A stretch of DNA of 64,000 nt from Terana coerulea (Eukaryota; Basidiomycota; Agaricomycetes; Polyporales; Phanerochaetaceae), in the NCBI GenBank assembly GCA_024811115.1, contig JAKOGH010000664.1, forward strand, positions 38,990 through 102,989, in the 5' to 3' direction. The notes below the pieces were generated by a model. It ran no database searches and was not told where the DNA came from. It worked only from the letters and a program-made list of their open reading frames with translations. A program made the position numbers and the translations under genes. Positions 34,571 through 47,060 of this stretch are shown here, one piece after another; the first letter of the stretch is position 1, and each line of letters begins with the position of its first letter.

Positions 34571-37250
34571 CGTGTATGACACTGTTCCTACTCAGCAGTC
34601 TCCTTTACATTGTTACTCCTGGCGGCCCAAGTTCAGTCCCAGACAGGGAGAGGGAAATAGAGCTTCTATGTTTGTATTTTCATGGTGCCAATGCATGCAA
34701 GCGCTCTTCTTTCCGATGCCGCTATGCTTTAGCCGCGGCGGACCTGGAGGTGGCTATGCAGACTTCGCCTTTTGAAGGCTTATGCCTGAGGTTCTCCCGC
34801 TGACTCTGCTCTTACCTATGCCTTCTTTCTACAGAAGTGATCCATTGAGGAACTTCAAACTTACACACCTCATTGCTTAAATTTCACCGTATTAATTGAT
34901 GATAGGTGGTAGCATCCTAAAAAGGGATGGAGAGTCTTTGTGGCGCAGCCACAGCCACACTGCATGTGCTTGGCTAGCTCTTGGAACGAAAGGACCAAGA
35001 TAGCCTGGGAAGATTAGTGTGAGCAGAATAGTACAGTCCATTAGATGACGCATACATGCGTTTGAAATAACATTGTAAGTGTTCAACTGGGACATGTTAC
35101 ACTCTGACGCATAGTGTGCCATAAACTGATAAATTTCACAATGACCACATCAGGGCTAACATGTGAGGTCCACGTACAGAGAAGCATGCAATACGAGAGA
35201 CCACGCGGGCTTCTGCGCATTCGCTCTTCGCCGCCTCAAGCATGCAGAGGTCATTGCAGAGCGAGAGGTTTCCAAAAACGAAGCGGTTGGGATTATGACG
35301 ACGACAACTCGATATCTTCCAAACCCCACGGCCAAGAACATGCCATTTCCTCTGCCATCGTGAACATCGGCCCCGGACCGACGAGGCGCATGACCCACTA
35401 TCAGCTTCAAGTGACAAGAGGCAGCGTCCATCTGAGTCGGCGGTCGGCTGAAGACATGTACAACTTGAACGGACGCTGCATCCATCCGAAAAGCCGCGTT
35501 TCTAGACCATCACCTTGACGAGATGGAAAAGTGTACGTCGTCGGTGGCAGAGCAAAGGTAGCAAGTCCTCCGGCGGAGTTGGACTGTGGATTCGCGTGTA
35601 GCAGTTTATAGGCTGCTCATGTGGGTGCAGTAATGTCCCACAGGGTAGCGATGAGCAAAGCGATTCAGACTCATCTTGAGCTTCTACCGACCGACTTTGA
35701 ACGTGGCCATCTTGGTATCGAAAGGCGTGAGAGCATACACAAGCACGTGAGTTGAGGGTGTAGAGGCAGTGGATGCTCAAATCGAATCCTTCCCGGGTTA
35801 TCCTAGGCGGGGGATTGTGAGTACTGCCCGTGCAGCATTGAACTGGGCAGAGAGTTGTTGACCAACACGGAGCATACAAGCCTGAGTAACGCACCAGTAC
35901 TCTGTTATCGTTGCCTGCTATCCTGTAGCATTTCTTCACTTGTCCAACTACCGTAACTCTACTCGGCCCTCACGACCAACTCAACCGGGGGCCTTGGGAT
36001 AGCTGTCGTTGCATAGAAACGTGAGGAGAATTCGTTGTCTGAAGCTTGGAGGCGATAAAGTCAATCTTTTGAACTGACAGTTGAGTCGAAGAGCATAGAG
36101 AGAGTAGAGGTCTTAAGTAGTCGAAGGAGCGATCTGAAAGGAAGGTGGGCGTTGGGAACAAGTTGGGAGGAAGAAATTGAGCAGTTACGTAAGCTGTAGC
36201 GCGCATGCCCTTTCAGGTAATCCCTTTCGTTAGGTAATCAGAGCTCTTGACGCCCTCGTCGCGCTTTGCGCTAGCCCGCCACGCCACCGACGTTTTTCTT
36301 CATACGCGTCCGCCTCCGACGGACTTCGGACGGACTTTCTGGCTCCGGCGGCATTGCGATTCTCTCTTCAGCTGGTGTGCCCCGTTTTTCTCTGAGCATG
36401 TTATATTGGGCTTACTTACTTCCAAGTAGTATCCCCCGAGCGAGGCGGAAAGTCGCTGTCGGTCGGACGTCCTCCAGTCTCCCCAAGCAGAGTAGCCAGA
36501 CTCCTGCGAACAGATGGGAACGTCCGCCGGAGGATTACTTTAGGTAACCGTGCGCTGTCCTTTCCTAATCAAGTTTCCGGCGCAGAAGCTTCTTATCTTT
36601 CGCTGCAGTAAACTGTCGTTGGGAACGGTTGTAGCCACTGATGACAACTCGGAGTCCGAGTTGTTATCTATATAACACTACCGGCACCTGCGCTCATATT
36701 TCCAATGAGTATTGCCACAGTGAATCCGTATCTGACATTGGGTGCGACCGCAAACCTCTTCAAAGTGCCTACCACACTTTGACCTTGCCGTAGACAAACT
36801 GCATGCCCGTGGCAGACTCTCAATATGATTGCCCGCGCTCTCATTCCCAGGCTTCCATCCTCCAAAGCTCTCTGTACAGCGGGCGCGAGAGTCGCTACAG
36901 TGATGAAGGCGCCCATATACCGGATATCTCTCCCGTTTCCGTGATTGTACGGAGCACTGAACGCTTTGACTCTGGGCGCAAACGTCACATGCGGAGTGAG
37001 TGCGGTAAGAATCAGAGCTAACATCGTGGAGTTGACACCAGGGCTGATAAAGTACAGGTGGCGAAGGTTGACAGCAGTACAACAGATTGCGGGAGATGCA
37101 GGGCCACAGCTTTGCATCATAAAGCTTTCACCACGCCTAGTCGACCATTTGGGCTCGCCCTTCGGGTGCACACCTGACGACACTCACATTCTCTGCACCT
37201 TCGTCTTGTCCTCGATAGTCGCTAACTCAACAGTGTCTTCCCTCGAGCGG
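34571..37250. other. Stretch without a recognisable gene
   Basis: Several frames of 60-171 codons overlap on both strands. The longest is 36,668-37,183 on the minus strand (171 codons), with a few hydrophobic runs but no motif I can assign. A frame at 35,502-35,939 (minus) is also open but unrecognised. None can be supported as a gene. Confidence 0.4.
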
Positions 37251-39200
37251 ATGCAACTCGCCATGGCTGGTATGCTCGAAATGGCCCGCGAGTCGTACGC
37301 GGTGGCATACATAACTGGTCAATACTCTCACTCCTCCGTTATTTCAGCCAACCCATTACACAACGTCCTACAGCAATGTGCGCCGCTCTGGCGCTGTATG
37401 ATTATTCAATAACTTTAGGAGACGAAGTAAGACCTCTACTGTTTGCAGCGTGAGCGCCCGAGCTCACTATTCCCCGCAGGTTCAGCGCATATGGCCGTTC
37501 GTACTCATTTTGGTTACTCCAATACAGTGCGGTCCCTCTGATGATGTACGCTCACTTTAACAGGTCCAAATGGTCAATTCCGAAGCTTCTTTTTCTAGCT
37601 GACCGGTACATTGTACTTCCCACGCTTGTGTACGCAATCCATGTTATCGTCATAAATGGGTGTGTACGCTTACGCTTCCTACCTTTACCACAGGTTTAAC
37701 GGGATTGGTGAGCCTCTAAGCCCAAAATCCAGAGTCCAGTCCTGTGCTAACGGATCAAATAGCCTCGGCCTTGACACATCTTCCTGCAAAGGTGGGTGTA
37801 CCCTAAAGACGCAGCTATTCATGCTAATCTAGTCACATGTCTTTGCAGTTGTTCGTCTTGCCCTACTTATTTGTTCAGCCACAGGTCTGACTAAAATCTA
37901 CAGCTGTGTGTTCTACCTTCGATGGCTCTCAGTGTGCGTTAATATGCAGTACTGCCGCCATATGCGCTGACTGGGCAAACCACAACGTCCAGATGCACGT
38001 CTATCATGCATGTAGTAGTTCAAGGTCAGGCTTTCATGCGCTTTATGCTCATGATTTGTGGCTTAAATATCCCACAATTCCGCAGGAATCCTTCTTGTGC
38101 GACTCGTTGCTCTGTGTAAGTCATTTATCGCTTCACACTCCGATCCGAAATCTCATTTGCTCTCCTTAGATAAGGCAAATAGGGTAAATACATGTCATTC
38201 CCTATCCCTCTACAGGAGCTCTGAACCATCTTGTAGCTCGTCGCGATGTTCAGTATTGCACTATATGTAGGTGAGAGACGCACTGTGCGTGTCGGTGAAT
38301 AATGAGCAATGTCCTAATTCTCCTGCAGCCGGGGTATTGACTCTCCTTGGCCTTCTGTTGGTTGACTACCTTGCCGAACCCGTGCATAGTACGCTGCGCC
38401 ACTGTCGCTTCTCGAGATGACGTCCAGCTCACTGATCACACTTGCAGTTGTTCAAGATTTCAGTGCGTTGCCGGGATGCTACGCGGCAAGCGTACCTCCC
38501 TTGGTGGCGGGCTTCTGGATCACGCCCATTATCGTGGAAAGTGCGTGACTTTTCAACACCGTTCTCTGCAGCGCCTGACACCCTTAAACTCACATTCTCA
38601 GGTATATTTTTCCTCCTTGTAGTGTACCGAGTGATTGCGTGGTCGGGGCGCCGCGCTGATGCGCCACCCGCCCTCGCCTTAATGGCGCGGGACTCAGCCA
38701 TATACTTCTCCTTGTACGCATTTTCCAACTCTGGCATGGCATCATTCTAGTGATCTAACCCCTAGTATATTCCTACCCCTCACAGGATTTTCGCACTGTT
38801 ATTCATCAACTTGTTCGTATTCGAATATGCACCACCGTTCCTGGCGAGTCTGTTTGTCACGCCTGTGAGCACAGCTGGGTGTATAGCGGTGAGTCGTCTC
38901 TTCCGCATCGTTGATGGGATGCACGACGGGATGCTCATGTGCTGTCCGCTGTAGGGCTCACGCATGCTTCTTAATTTACGAAATTTGGCTGATCGAGACA
39001 GCTTTCACACGGCGCAGTATGACCTTGAAATGAGGCCTCCTACTCGGCCCCTACGTTTTAATAGAGACCCGGAAACAGCACGCATAGAAGCTTCTGACAG
39101 TGACGGGGACATCCTCAATTGCGAGATGAACATTGCTGTGTCCCGCAATCAAGTGGACCGCGAGTCGCCTCGATTCATACATCGAAACCTAGTTCTGTGA
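37251..39200 (+). CDS. DUF6533-type integral membrane protein
   Basis: A basidiomycete membrane protein of unknown function. The DUF6533 signature is spread over small exons: ALALYDYSITLGDEVQRIW, then SKWSIPKLLFLADRYIVLPT (intron about 37,495-37,561), then LVYAIHVIVING. Later parts include FSALPGCYAASVPPLVAGFW, ITPIIVES, LVVYRVIAWSGRR, and the terminal helix region INLFVFEYAPPFLASLF followed by a hydrophilic tail ending RFIHRNLVL. The start is placed at MQLAMAGML (37,251) with 37,263 as alternative; a 57-bp intron then joins AYIT to AMCAAL. Middle exon borders (37,700-38,450) are uncertain. The 3' end converges on the minus-strand gene at 39,380. Confidence 0.68.
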
Positions 39201-39379
39201 AGACGTAATCATTATATATCGCAATACATATCCAAACGTCCATGGTACAACATTCATAGGTCGTGAATAAGCACTGACACCGACACGCGAATCCGAGCGC
39301 AGATTCTGAATGATACATGTCCCTCGCATAAAAACCAATAAATATAAGCCTGAAACGCGCCGGGTATCTGACCAGCCGC

Positions 39380-40919
39380 CTACATCTTCGGCTGGAAAGC
39401 ATGCGTGACGTCGGGAGGGGGTGATCCTTTAGCATCTTCGGACTGTCAGAAATAGGTTGAGTTGGTGCACCCGTGCAGAAAGCCTGTACGCTCACCGTAA
39501 GCATGAAAGAATGGTCCATGCCGGGTGCGCCAGTGATGCTCTGTGACAATGTTGGTTAGTTGGATAGTACTTGTCACAGAGCAAGGAGACACACCTCGTC
39601 GCCTTGTCGAGACCGCGGGGCGAGCAGAACAACGTTACCACCGCTGTAGCTGTTGTTCTGACGCGAGCTGGTCATCTTGTTGCGCGACATGCCAGCGCGG
39701 ACGATGATGGAAATCGGGATGATACACTACCGGCAGCCATGGTCAGCGCCAGACATATGAAGTAGTACAAGCGGCGTACGTCAAGCTGCGTGGAGACTTG
39801 GAGCATAATTTCCGTGGCATTGGCGAAGTTGAGGACGAAGATCACGAAGATGATGATGGTCGACGCAGTGAGGATCGCGCCCGACTCGATGATCATCCAG
39901 ATGACTGCAAAGTGCTGCTGGCGTCCCTTCGCAGACATCCAGGAGCTGCTCTTGTAGATGCGCCACGCGATGAGGGATGTAGAAACCGTTTGCGTGGCAA
40001 GCGACAAAGACCAGGTGGCAATGGACCAGTTCTTGACCGCGAGCACCGCGCCTGGGTCGTTCGGCAAGATAGCGGTGTGTGCGATAATAGAGTACCCGCA
40101 AACTAAGGATGGGTTAGCTACAGATCACATTTTCGTTTTCGTGAAGAAACGTACCGGTTGTACCAATGAGAAGTAGCACCTACAGAAGCAATCCACAGAC
40201 CGTCAGAAACGTGCAGAAAGACGTGTGGCGGAAACAAACCAATGGTACACCGATTTGCTTGCTATGACTCCAGACCACGTAGCATCGCCATGCCTACCAC
40301 GACAATTAATAAAAATAAAAATGACTCAAGTCCAGCCGCTTACCATGATAACATCACTCAATATATACTTGGCGTGCTGTCAGATAGTCACTTAAGAGGG
40401 ATGAAATGAAAACATACGTTGGTGACGTAGAACACGAGCATGGTGGTAGCCAAGGGGCTCGCCACGTTTGCGAAAATCGCCTCTGGACCACCGGGCTTGT
40501 TTATGTCCAGAATAAACCCTTGTCGGAGCATCACAAGAGTCACCGTGTAGTGAATTGTTGCAATGAGCACTTGAACGGAGGCGAGTGTAAGCAGGACGCT
40601 GAATAGTCGCGTTAGAGCGAGCGTTCTTGCGTAGGAATTGAAAACAGCTCTCACTGTTTCCGTATACTGGCTGACTCTCGAAGGAGCATACGAGCACAGT
40701 ACACATAAAGTACGAGGCTTTAAAGGGGCAAACGTTAGTACAGGATCAGCGGCGCAATTAAGGTTCACGCACTTCATTCCTGGAGGTAAGCGATAGTCAG
40801 TACAATATCGGAGCGTTCAGGCGAAGGAACCGACCAAATAATGGACCTTGCAGCCACGTTCCAATGAGATGAGCCTCAGAGTCAGAGATGTCACCGGGGG
40901 CTCCTGGTGGCGGCGGCAT
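39380..40919 (-). CDS. Seven-transmembrane protein of unknown function, copy 1
   Basis: A paralogue of the genes at 47,061 and 49,665. The start MPPPPGAPGDISDSEAHLIG is chosen because EAHLIGTWLQGPLFG matches the N-terminus of the other copies at the same spacing; an in-frame ATG at 41,003 is possible. Exons contain LLTLASVQVLIATIHYTVTL, GGPEAIFANVASPLATTML, IATWSLSLATQTVSTSLIAW, FAVIWMIIESGAILTASTI and CIIPISIIVRAGMSRNKM, then a short hydrophilic tail ending AFQPKM. Seven hydrophobic helices can be counted. The family is widespread in Agaricomycetes and has no known role. Splice sites are consistent and no break was seen. Confidence 0.72.
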
Positions 40920-43625
40920 AGCGGTGGAGGTGGAGGTGGTGGACGTCGAGGTAAGGAATGGGTCAGGCACACCGGCGGGCACGCTGGTCCAACCGCTCTG
41001 CACTTGGCGTTAAGTACGCCACCAGGAGCAATCGGCGTGTCAATTCCGTGAACCATGTCTGCACGCTACTCTCAGGCCTGTTCGCCTGTTTGCGCCGGCG
41101 AGTATAGTCGTGAAACGGATTAACGCATCACGATCAAGATCATCGGCAGAGCAAGGTACGGGAGGTCCTGAATATGGCAAGGGGGTCTCACTAGGAGGCC
41201 ATAAAGGAGCTGGTGTGGGATATGCTATCTTAACGTGGGTAAGAGCAACGGGGAAAGGCAACGCTTACCGGGTGGCGGTCCACTTCGGAAACCTTGACTG
41301 ATGATCTCGGCCCCGCAGCCGCGGTGGTCGCGTTGCCCACGGACGCTTGAGCCTAGTCCTTGCTTGTAGATGCGGCCGAAGCGAACGACGAGAAATGGGC
41401 ACGAACGCTCACTCAAAGCTTGGAGTATGGACTGCTGGCGATAGGGTCTTGATGGTCGAGCAAAGAGTAGCAGACTCCTTAGGCGTCTACTTTGTGCGTT
41501 AATGGCCTCACGGAATATGCCGAAATGCCAAAATTGTGGGCGTCTCCCTAAGCCTACACGTCTGCCACGCCTTGCCTGACGAATCATGTTTTCGACAACA
41601 GCAGTCATTCGGAGCATTCGTTTTGCAGGAGGAGATTGGTCACTGTTAGACTTTACGTCTGAACATGGCCGTAGAATTGCACGTCGTCGATGCTCATCTT
41701 CGAGTGATGAAGCGTACGTTTTTCTTCCCTGCAACAATGCTGCGAGGCCCTCTCTCTTACTCAACCCTCTCAGGATCCACACCTCCAAGCATACGCTGGC
41801 AATGTAACTGTATCAGCTGCTAATGGAAGAAGTACCTTACCTGCGCAGCTTCTCGAGTCCCGAACCCCGAAGCACTCTACTTTCGTTATTGTATCCTCTC
41901 GCATATCTCTGATGTAGGGAGCAAATCCGAAGATCATCAGCTCTCTGTAGCGTTGAATTAATGGCCCTTTGTTCGGTAAGTAGACTGCATCTTTAACCCC
42001 GCTACCTCCGCCTTGAGTTATGGAAGTGTGGGCTCACGCTCTCCCCATGACACTGATTTTACACCTACCATCCGTCTCAGCTGGTGATGTATGTAGACGT
42101 GATTGTGGCGGCTGTTGCATTCCACGGCTGCGGGAGCCTGCGCATGCGGATGGGCGGTGGTGTGTAATTCTCTATCTCTTTGTAGCGTACTGGCCCGGCT
42201 GACGGGTGAAAGTGACTGACAAAATGTCAGAAATTTGCAGATCCGTACGTGTCGTCGACCGTATCCGCAGCCAAGATCCAACTCTACTTTCCACCACTTT
42301 TTAGATACTTTCTATCCTCTGTTCGCTGCATGTGAAGTTACACGGAACATCGGCCTCGGTTCGTCTCCTCTTCATCAATGTCCTGAATAGCTGGATTAAT
42401 AGCAACGTAGCCGAGTGGAAACCCTATGGCCTGTACGCGGCTGCATGTCCACTGGTGCCCGACAAGCGCTATAACGTCGCTCCTGCCATCGCCGCCGCTC
42501 AGGATCGTTTCCCACATAACGTCAATCTACATCCTGCTTCCATTGCGGAGAACAAGCTTCAATGAAAGACGCTGTCCTTGTGACTAGAGCAGGCTTTGAT
42601 ACGGTATCTGATACTCGCGTTGTTAGGTGTATCGCTGCCTGAGACCGAGGCCGCTGTTTATAGCAAGGTATTCAACTTAGGCGAGATGATACCTCAATTG
42701 GCTAACAGAAATCACTACAGGGTGCATGCAGGTCTTCGTGATGCAGACACAAAGGATCTTGTGCGGCCACGAGTCGTGACATATGTTTTCGGCGTGCTCG
42801 TCGCTGTACGCATGGATGGCATATCTCAAATCATTCACACAGCGCCAGCGCAGTCAAAGTTCTGTCTCCTGTGCGAACGGTGGCGTTGGCGCTCGACTTC
42901 ACATCGCTCACCTGGTCGCGACTACTCTTCATCCGATGGCCGCTACCAGAAACTTTTGGATATCGCTATCCTCATCGTTCTCCACGCCCGACTCTTTCTG
43001 ATCGCAGCGGGTTTCATGACTTCACACCAACCATCTCCGACGCTGACGCCCTCGCGGAAGCCACACCGCTGGTGTGCGCGCCCGGCGTACAGCTTCATTG
43101 GCTCCGTGCCTATTCACATGCTACCTGTGCGGTAAGCTCCACTGCAGCATCTAGACTGCTTGGTTTTGAGTTAAACGCGCAGGTGATGCGGTGACAGCGG
43201 AACAGCGGTGGTACTGATGGCACCCACGATCGATATGAACGACGATGTTCTCATGCGGACACGCCACGATGTCAATGTGTGTACTCCGGTCCTTTGTTTC
43301 CTTGCAATGCGATATACTTACTCACGCTCTGGCCCAGTGTGCAGAGCAAACTCTTGCGGGCGCCAACTCCCAAGTGAGATCTTACAGTAAAGTTCCACTT
43401 CCGAATACGACTCCAAAGGGCATCCCACGGTATTCCGATCATTACTTCTGAGCGGCCTGTTGTCTTACATCCCCATTTAGCTTTTCGCAGGTGGGAACAG
43501 GTCTTTGTATATGGTTGTAGCTGCAAGCGCTGGCACCTTCAGGCGGAGTGCTTAGTCTCCCAGGGTATGTCTCGACCCTGACCACGCCCTTCTCGTTCTA
43601 AGTCTTCCCAACGCTTCAGACCGAC
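40920..43625. other. Stretch without a recognisable gene
   Basis: Frames of 187 codons (41,225-41,788, minus) and 179 codons (42,596-43,135, plus) are open but carry no motif I know. The latter overlaps another long frame in a different phase (42,871-43,194). No splice-consistent protein was found. The region upstream of 43,626 should hold the MFS gene promoter. Confidence 0.4.
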
Positions 43626-45418
43626 ATGGCGCACCCCTTGAGCACGAAGGCAAACGAGGCCTTGCCCACATCCCGGGACAGTTCAGCGTCGAAGACTGGC
43701 ATAGGGTCATCGTCTCGGGACTTTTTCGTCTTGCCGGTACCAAAGAGGCTACGATACAACCCCGAGAAACCGTTCAAGTTCACGCTTTTCTTGAACTTCA
43801 TCTTTGCGTTGGCAACTACCTTTCGTGAGTGTCTTAATATCGGTTGCTTACCGAACATGAATGTACTAACACTTCTGATAGTTGTGGCGAACATATACTA
43901 TTGCCAGCCTCTGCTGAGTACGTTGGATAGTCCTCTTTCTTTAACGTTAATGTCACTCACATAATATTGTTCTTTCCAGTCCAACTGTCAATATCATTCA
44001 ACGTTTCGTACAATGCGGTCTCGAATGTCCCAACTCTCCTGCAAGCTGGGTAAGAAATGAGTTTTGCTCGAGGTCAAATCATGTCACTTATCTGGCTCCT
44101 CCAGATATGCCGTCGGTATTCTGCTCATTAGTCCACTGGGAGACCTCGTTCGAAGACGGCCTCTTGTCCTCTACCTGACATTCATGTCGACAGCTCTCAC
44201 GTTCGGCCTGGCTTTTACGACCAACTTCATCGCTTTTCAAGTCATCTCATTTTTCGTCGGCGTTGTGAGCTGCGTTCCCCAAGTCTTCCTACCTCTCACG
44301 GCGGACCTGGCTCCACCGGAGCGTCGGGCGACGGCACTGTCCATTACACTCTCGGGACTGCTTCTCGGAGTACTCTACGCCCGTGTCGTCGCTGGAATTA
44401 TCGCCCAGTTCGTCTCGTGGCGCGTGGTGTTCTACCTCGCCATTGGCTTGCAAGGCCTGGTACTTCTTACGATGTACCTGATCCTGCCAGACTATCCGAA
44501 GAAAACACCGGGAATCACGTACTGGGGCATCCTCTTCACCATGGCGAAGTTTGCGGTCACAGAGCCTCTTCTCATACAAACGTGGCTGGTGTCTTTGGCG
44601 TCTATGGCGTGTTTCACAAACTTCTGGGTGCGTCTCTACAGAATTGCACTGTCTCACGAAGCTGAATGCTGTTGACCAGGTGACTTTGACATTCCTTCTC
44701 GGCGGTCCTCCTTACCACTACTCGACGTTGGCCATCGGCCTGTTCGGACTGGTCGGCGTACTTGGAATTATGGTTGCGCCATTTACGGGCCGAATTATCG
44801 ACCGCCTGCACCCTTGGGCGGCGAGCATCATCTCTACTATTGGTCTGCTCGTTTTCCAAATCGTCCAGACGGGTGCAGGGGGGATCAACGTGGCCTGCGT
44901 CATCATAGTGTGCTTCGGCATCGACGTCTTCCGGCAAATGCAGCAGGTCTCGCTGACCACCGCTATCTTCGGGATCGATCCTGCAGCGCGGGCGCGTCTG
45001 AACGCAGTTGTCCTGCTTTCAGTACGTTCTGTCTTTGTCAGACTGTTGTCTCGTCTTCTGACGACCGTTGTAGATGTTCATCGGGCAAATAATGGGCACG
45101 GCGGTGGGCACAGAGGTCTTCGTCAAATTCGGCTGGCGCCCTGCAGCAGCGCTCTCCGTCGCCTGGGGTGGTATCAGCCTCGTCGTGCTACTCATTCGCG
45201 GACCGCACTGTGCCCGTTACACGTGGCTCGGATACGAAGGCGGCATCGAGGCGAGAAAGAGCCGCCTGGCGAAGCCTGCACCGGCTCAGGTACCATCAGC
45301 GGCGCCAGCCTCAGGCCCACCAACAGTTCCGGAGCTCAATGTTGGCGGGAGTGATAAGGAGCAGCGAGACGGGCGAAGGGGCGAGCGTCGGCGAGAGAAG
45401 CCTGCCGCGGAGGTATGA
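43626..45418 (+). CDS. Major facilitator superfamily transporter
   Basis: A twelve-helix MFS permease of the AraJ-like drug/exporter type. The hydrophilic N-terminus MAHPLSTKANEALPTSRDSS is followed by helix 1 (FKFTLFLNFIFALATTF), VANIYYCQPLL, the A-like loop GDLVRRRPLVLY between helices 2 and 3, and PLTADLAPPERRATALSITL near helix 5. The second half follows (PFTGRIIDRLHPW and MFIGQIMGTAVGTEVF). A basic tail rich in Glu, Arg and Pro ends EKPAAEV. Introns after TTF, PLL, LLQAG, TNFW and VVLLS all have consensus sites and the frame holds. It is the only transporter in the window and could export the product of the prenyltransferase/P450 genes; that is inference from position only. Confidence 0.88.
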
Positions 45419-47060
45419 TTCATACGGGTTCCTTGAAACCTTGGTGTGCTGTAGACTGGATCATAGGTGGTGTATTTTTGGGATTGCTGTGCAGCATGAT
45501 CCATTTTCAGATTCTGCTGAGTTGTGCTTAGTTCGGGAACCAACAGCATTTGCTCCAGCCTTCCAGCCTTTGGCCCGCCGAGTGTTGCACAGCAAATACC
45601 GCTGGGAAATGTTGCCAGAACACCTCTATGCAGATAGCGGCACGATCAGTCAATGAGGCCCAGGGATGTTTCAGCTAGACGTGCCTCGCGCGAGGTACGC
45701 ACGACGTAACTAGGGTAGTACGCTGATAATACACGCTCGAGTGGATCGGCGTTGGACTCGTTCCCTCCAAGTTTGGATGTCTGTAATTTGTCATGCTCAC
45801 TGCAATGAAAGATGCTACATACGCACGATGATAGGACAGCACCCGCTGCATCAGGCCCAATGGGCGAGATGAGCGGTGCGCTCAGGGTTAGCAGTGCTCT
45901 GCTAGCTCAGGCCAAGCTCTGGCTGGGTGTTGCATGTGGGCTGCCTAGGGCAGCAAGCATGAGGGCTTGTGAGCGATTATACGTCCGCATCTCAGTTGAG
46001 CTACAGAGACCTAGTTGACGTGGGAAAAATGCAAAGCAGCAATGCGAATACACGGTGACTAACGGAGGAAGTATCGAAGAGCACAGTTTCGCCCTGGTGG
46101 AACGTCTCTCCAGCGCTTAATTATTTGACCTAGCCACGTGGATCTTTTCTGCGGGTCGGGAGCCATCAACGCTTGCCTCTGGACGGCTGCCATATCGCTT
46201 TCGCCGAGCTAAGAACGAGCCCATTCCCTTTGCACTCAATGCGCGGCGCATAAAGGACGGTCGGCGATGAAGTCGGAAGAACCGGATGGCGATACGTTCC
46301 GACTCGGAGTCAAACCCGTCTGAGCCTTCTTGAAGTCAACGCACATCAACGTACGCCACCAACAAAGCTCCCATGGCATAATCTTGTAGTATAGAAAGAT
46401 CGTAGTAGGACAGGTAAGTGAGTTCCTCTCAAGAACTGCTGCACCTAATCTGAAATTTGCTGGCAAGCGACAGCATGCTGAGACCTGCTGAGCTGTCCTG
46501 CACCGTTGCGCTCGCAGCTTCTGTAGGTGCCACTTGCTTGGCAACAAGCTCAGAGATATACTCACGCGCAGTCCATGGTCTGCTGACTAGCGCTACGAGT
46601 CGGGTGGTGATGAAACGTGCACCGCCAGCGTTAATCCCCTTGTTCCTATCCACCGGCGAGTACTTCACCGCAACAGTTGTGACTTGCACTGACGGGCTTC
46701 TGACACCCCAGTGAATATTTGGTACTTCACTTGCTATGCCAATGTGCTGCGCCTGAGGCCGACATCTCTGGCTATTCAATTGCTTCAGCAAACTCGAGAG
46801 ATGCGTGAAGGACTCGCCGCTCTCGCTGCTTGGCTGACCGCGGACGTAGCTCTGCCGCACTCGCAGATCTGCAGAGTATCATTGAACCTTTCAAGCATGT
46901 GCCTAAATCAGAGCCACAACAGACAGGGTTGACATGTCGACGTGAGTCTATCAATAAGTGGCAGTTACGAAGGTGTCTTTCTTTCTCTATAACATTCGAT
47001 GAGTGGAGGCCATGAGGGATTCGCCGACCCCGTTCCAGTCTCAACACTGCGTGTTCTACT
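45419..47060. other. Intergenic stretch, 5' flank of the tandem seven-helix genes
   Basis: No gene is recognised. Parts of 46,330-47,060 resemble 48,980-49,664, such as ACATCAACGTACGCC near 46,345 against CCATCAACGTACGCC near 48,990. The tandem duplication therefore included about 0.7 kb of upstream sequence. Confidence 0.5.

Noticed and set aside
36668..37183. 171-codon minus-strand frame as a gene
   Set aside because: There is no recognisable motif or paralogue, and it overlaps the probable 5' region of the DUF6533 gene on the other strand.
41225..41788. 187-codon minus-strand frame as a gene
   Set aside because: Basic, low-complexity composition without a domain; no supporting splice structure or second copy.
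42405..42470. GTAGCCGAGTGG as the start of a serine/leucine tRNA
   Set aside because: No B box or pairing 3' half follows at the right distance.
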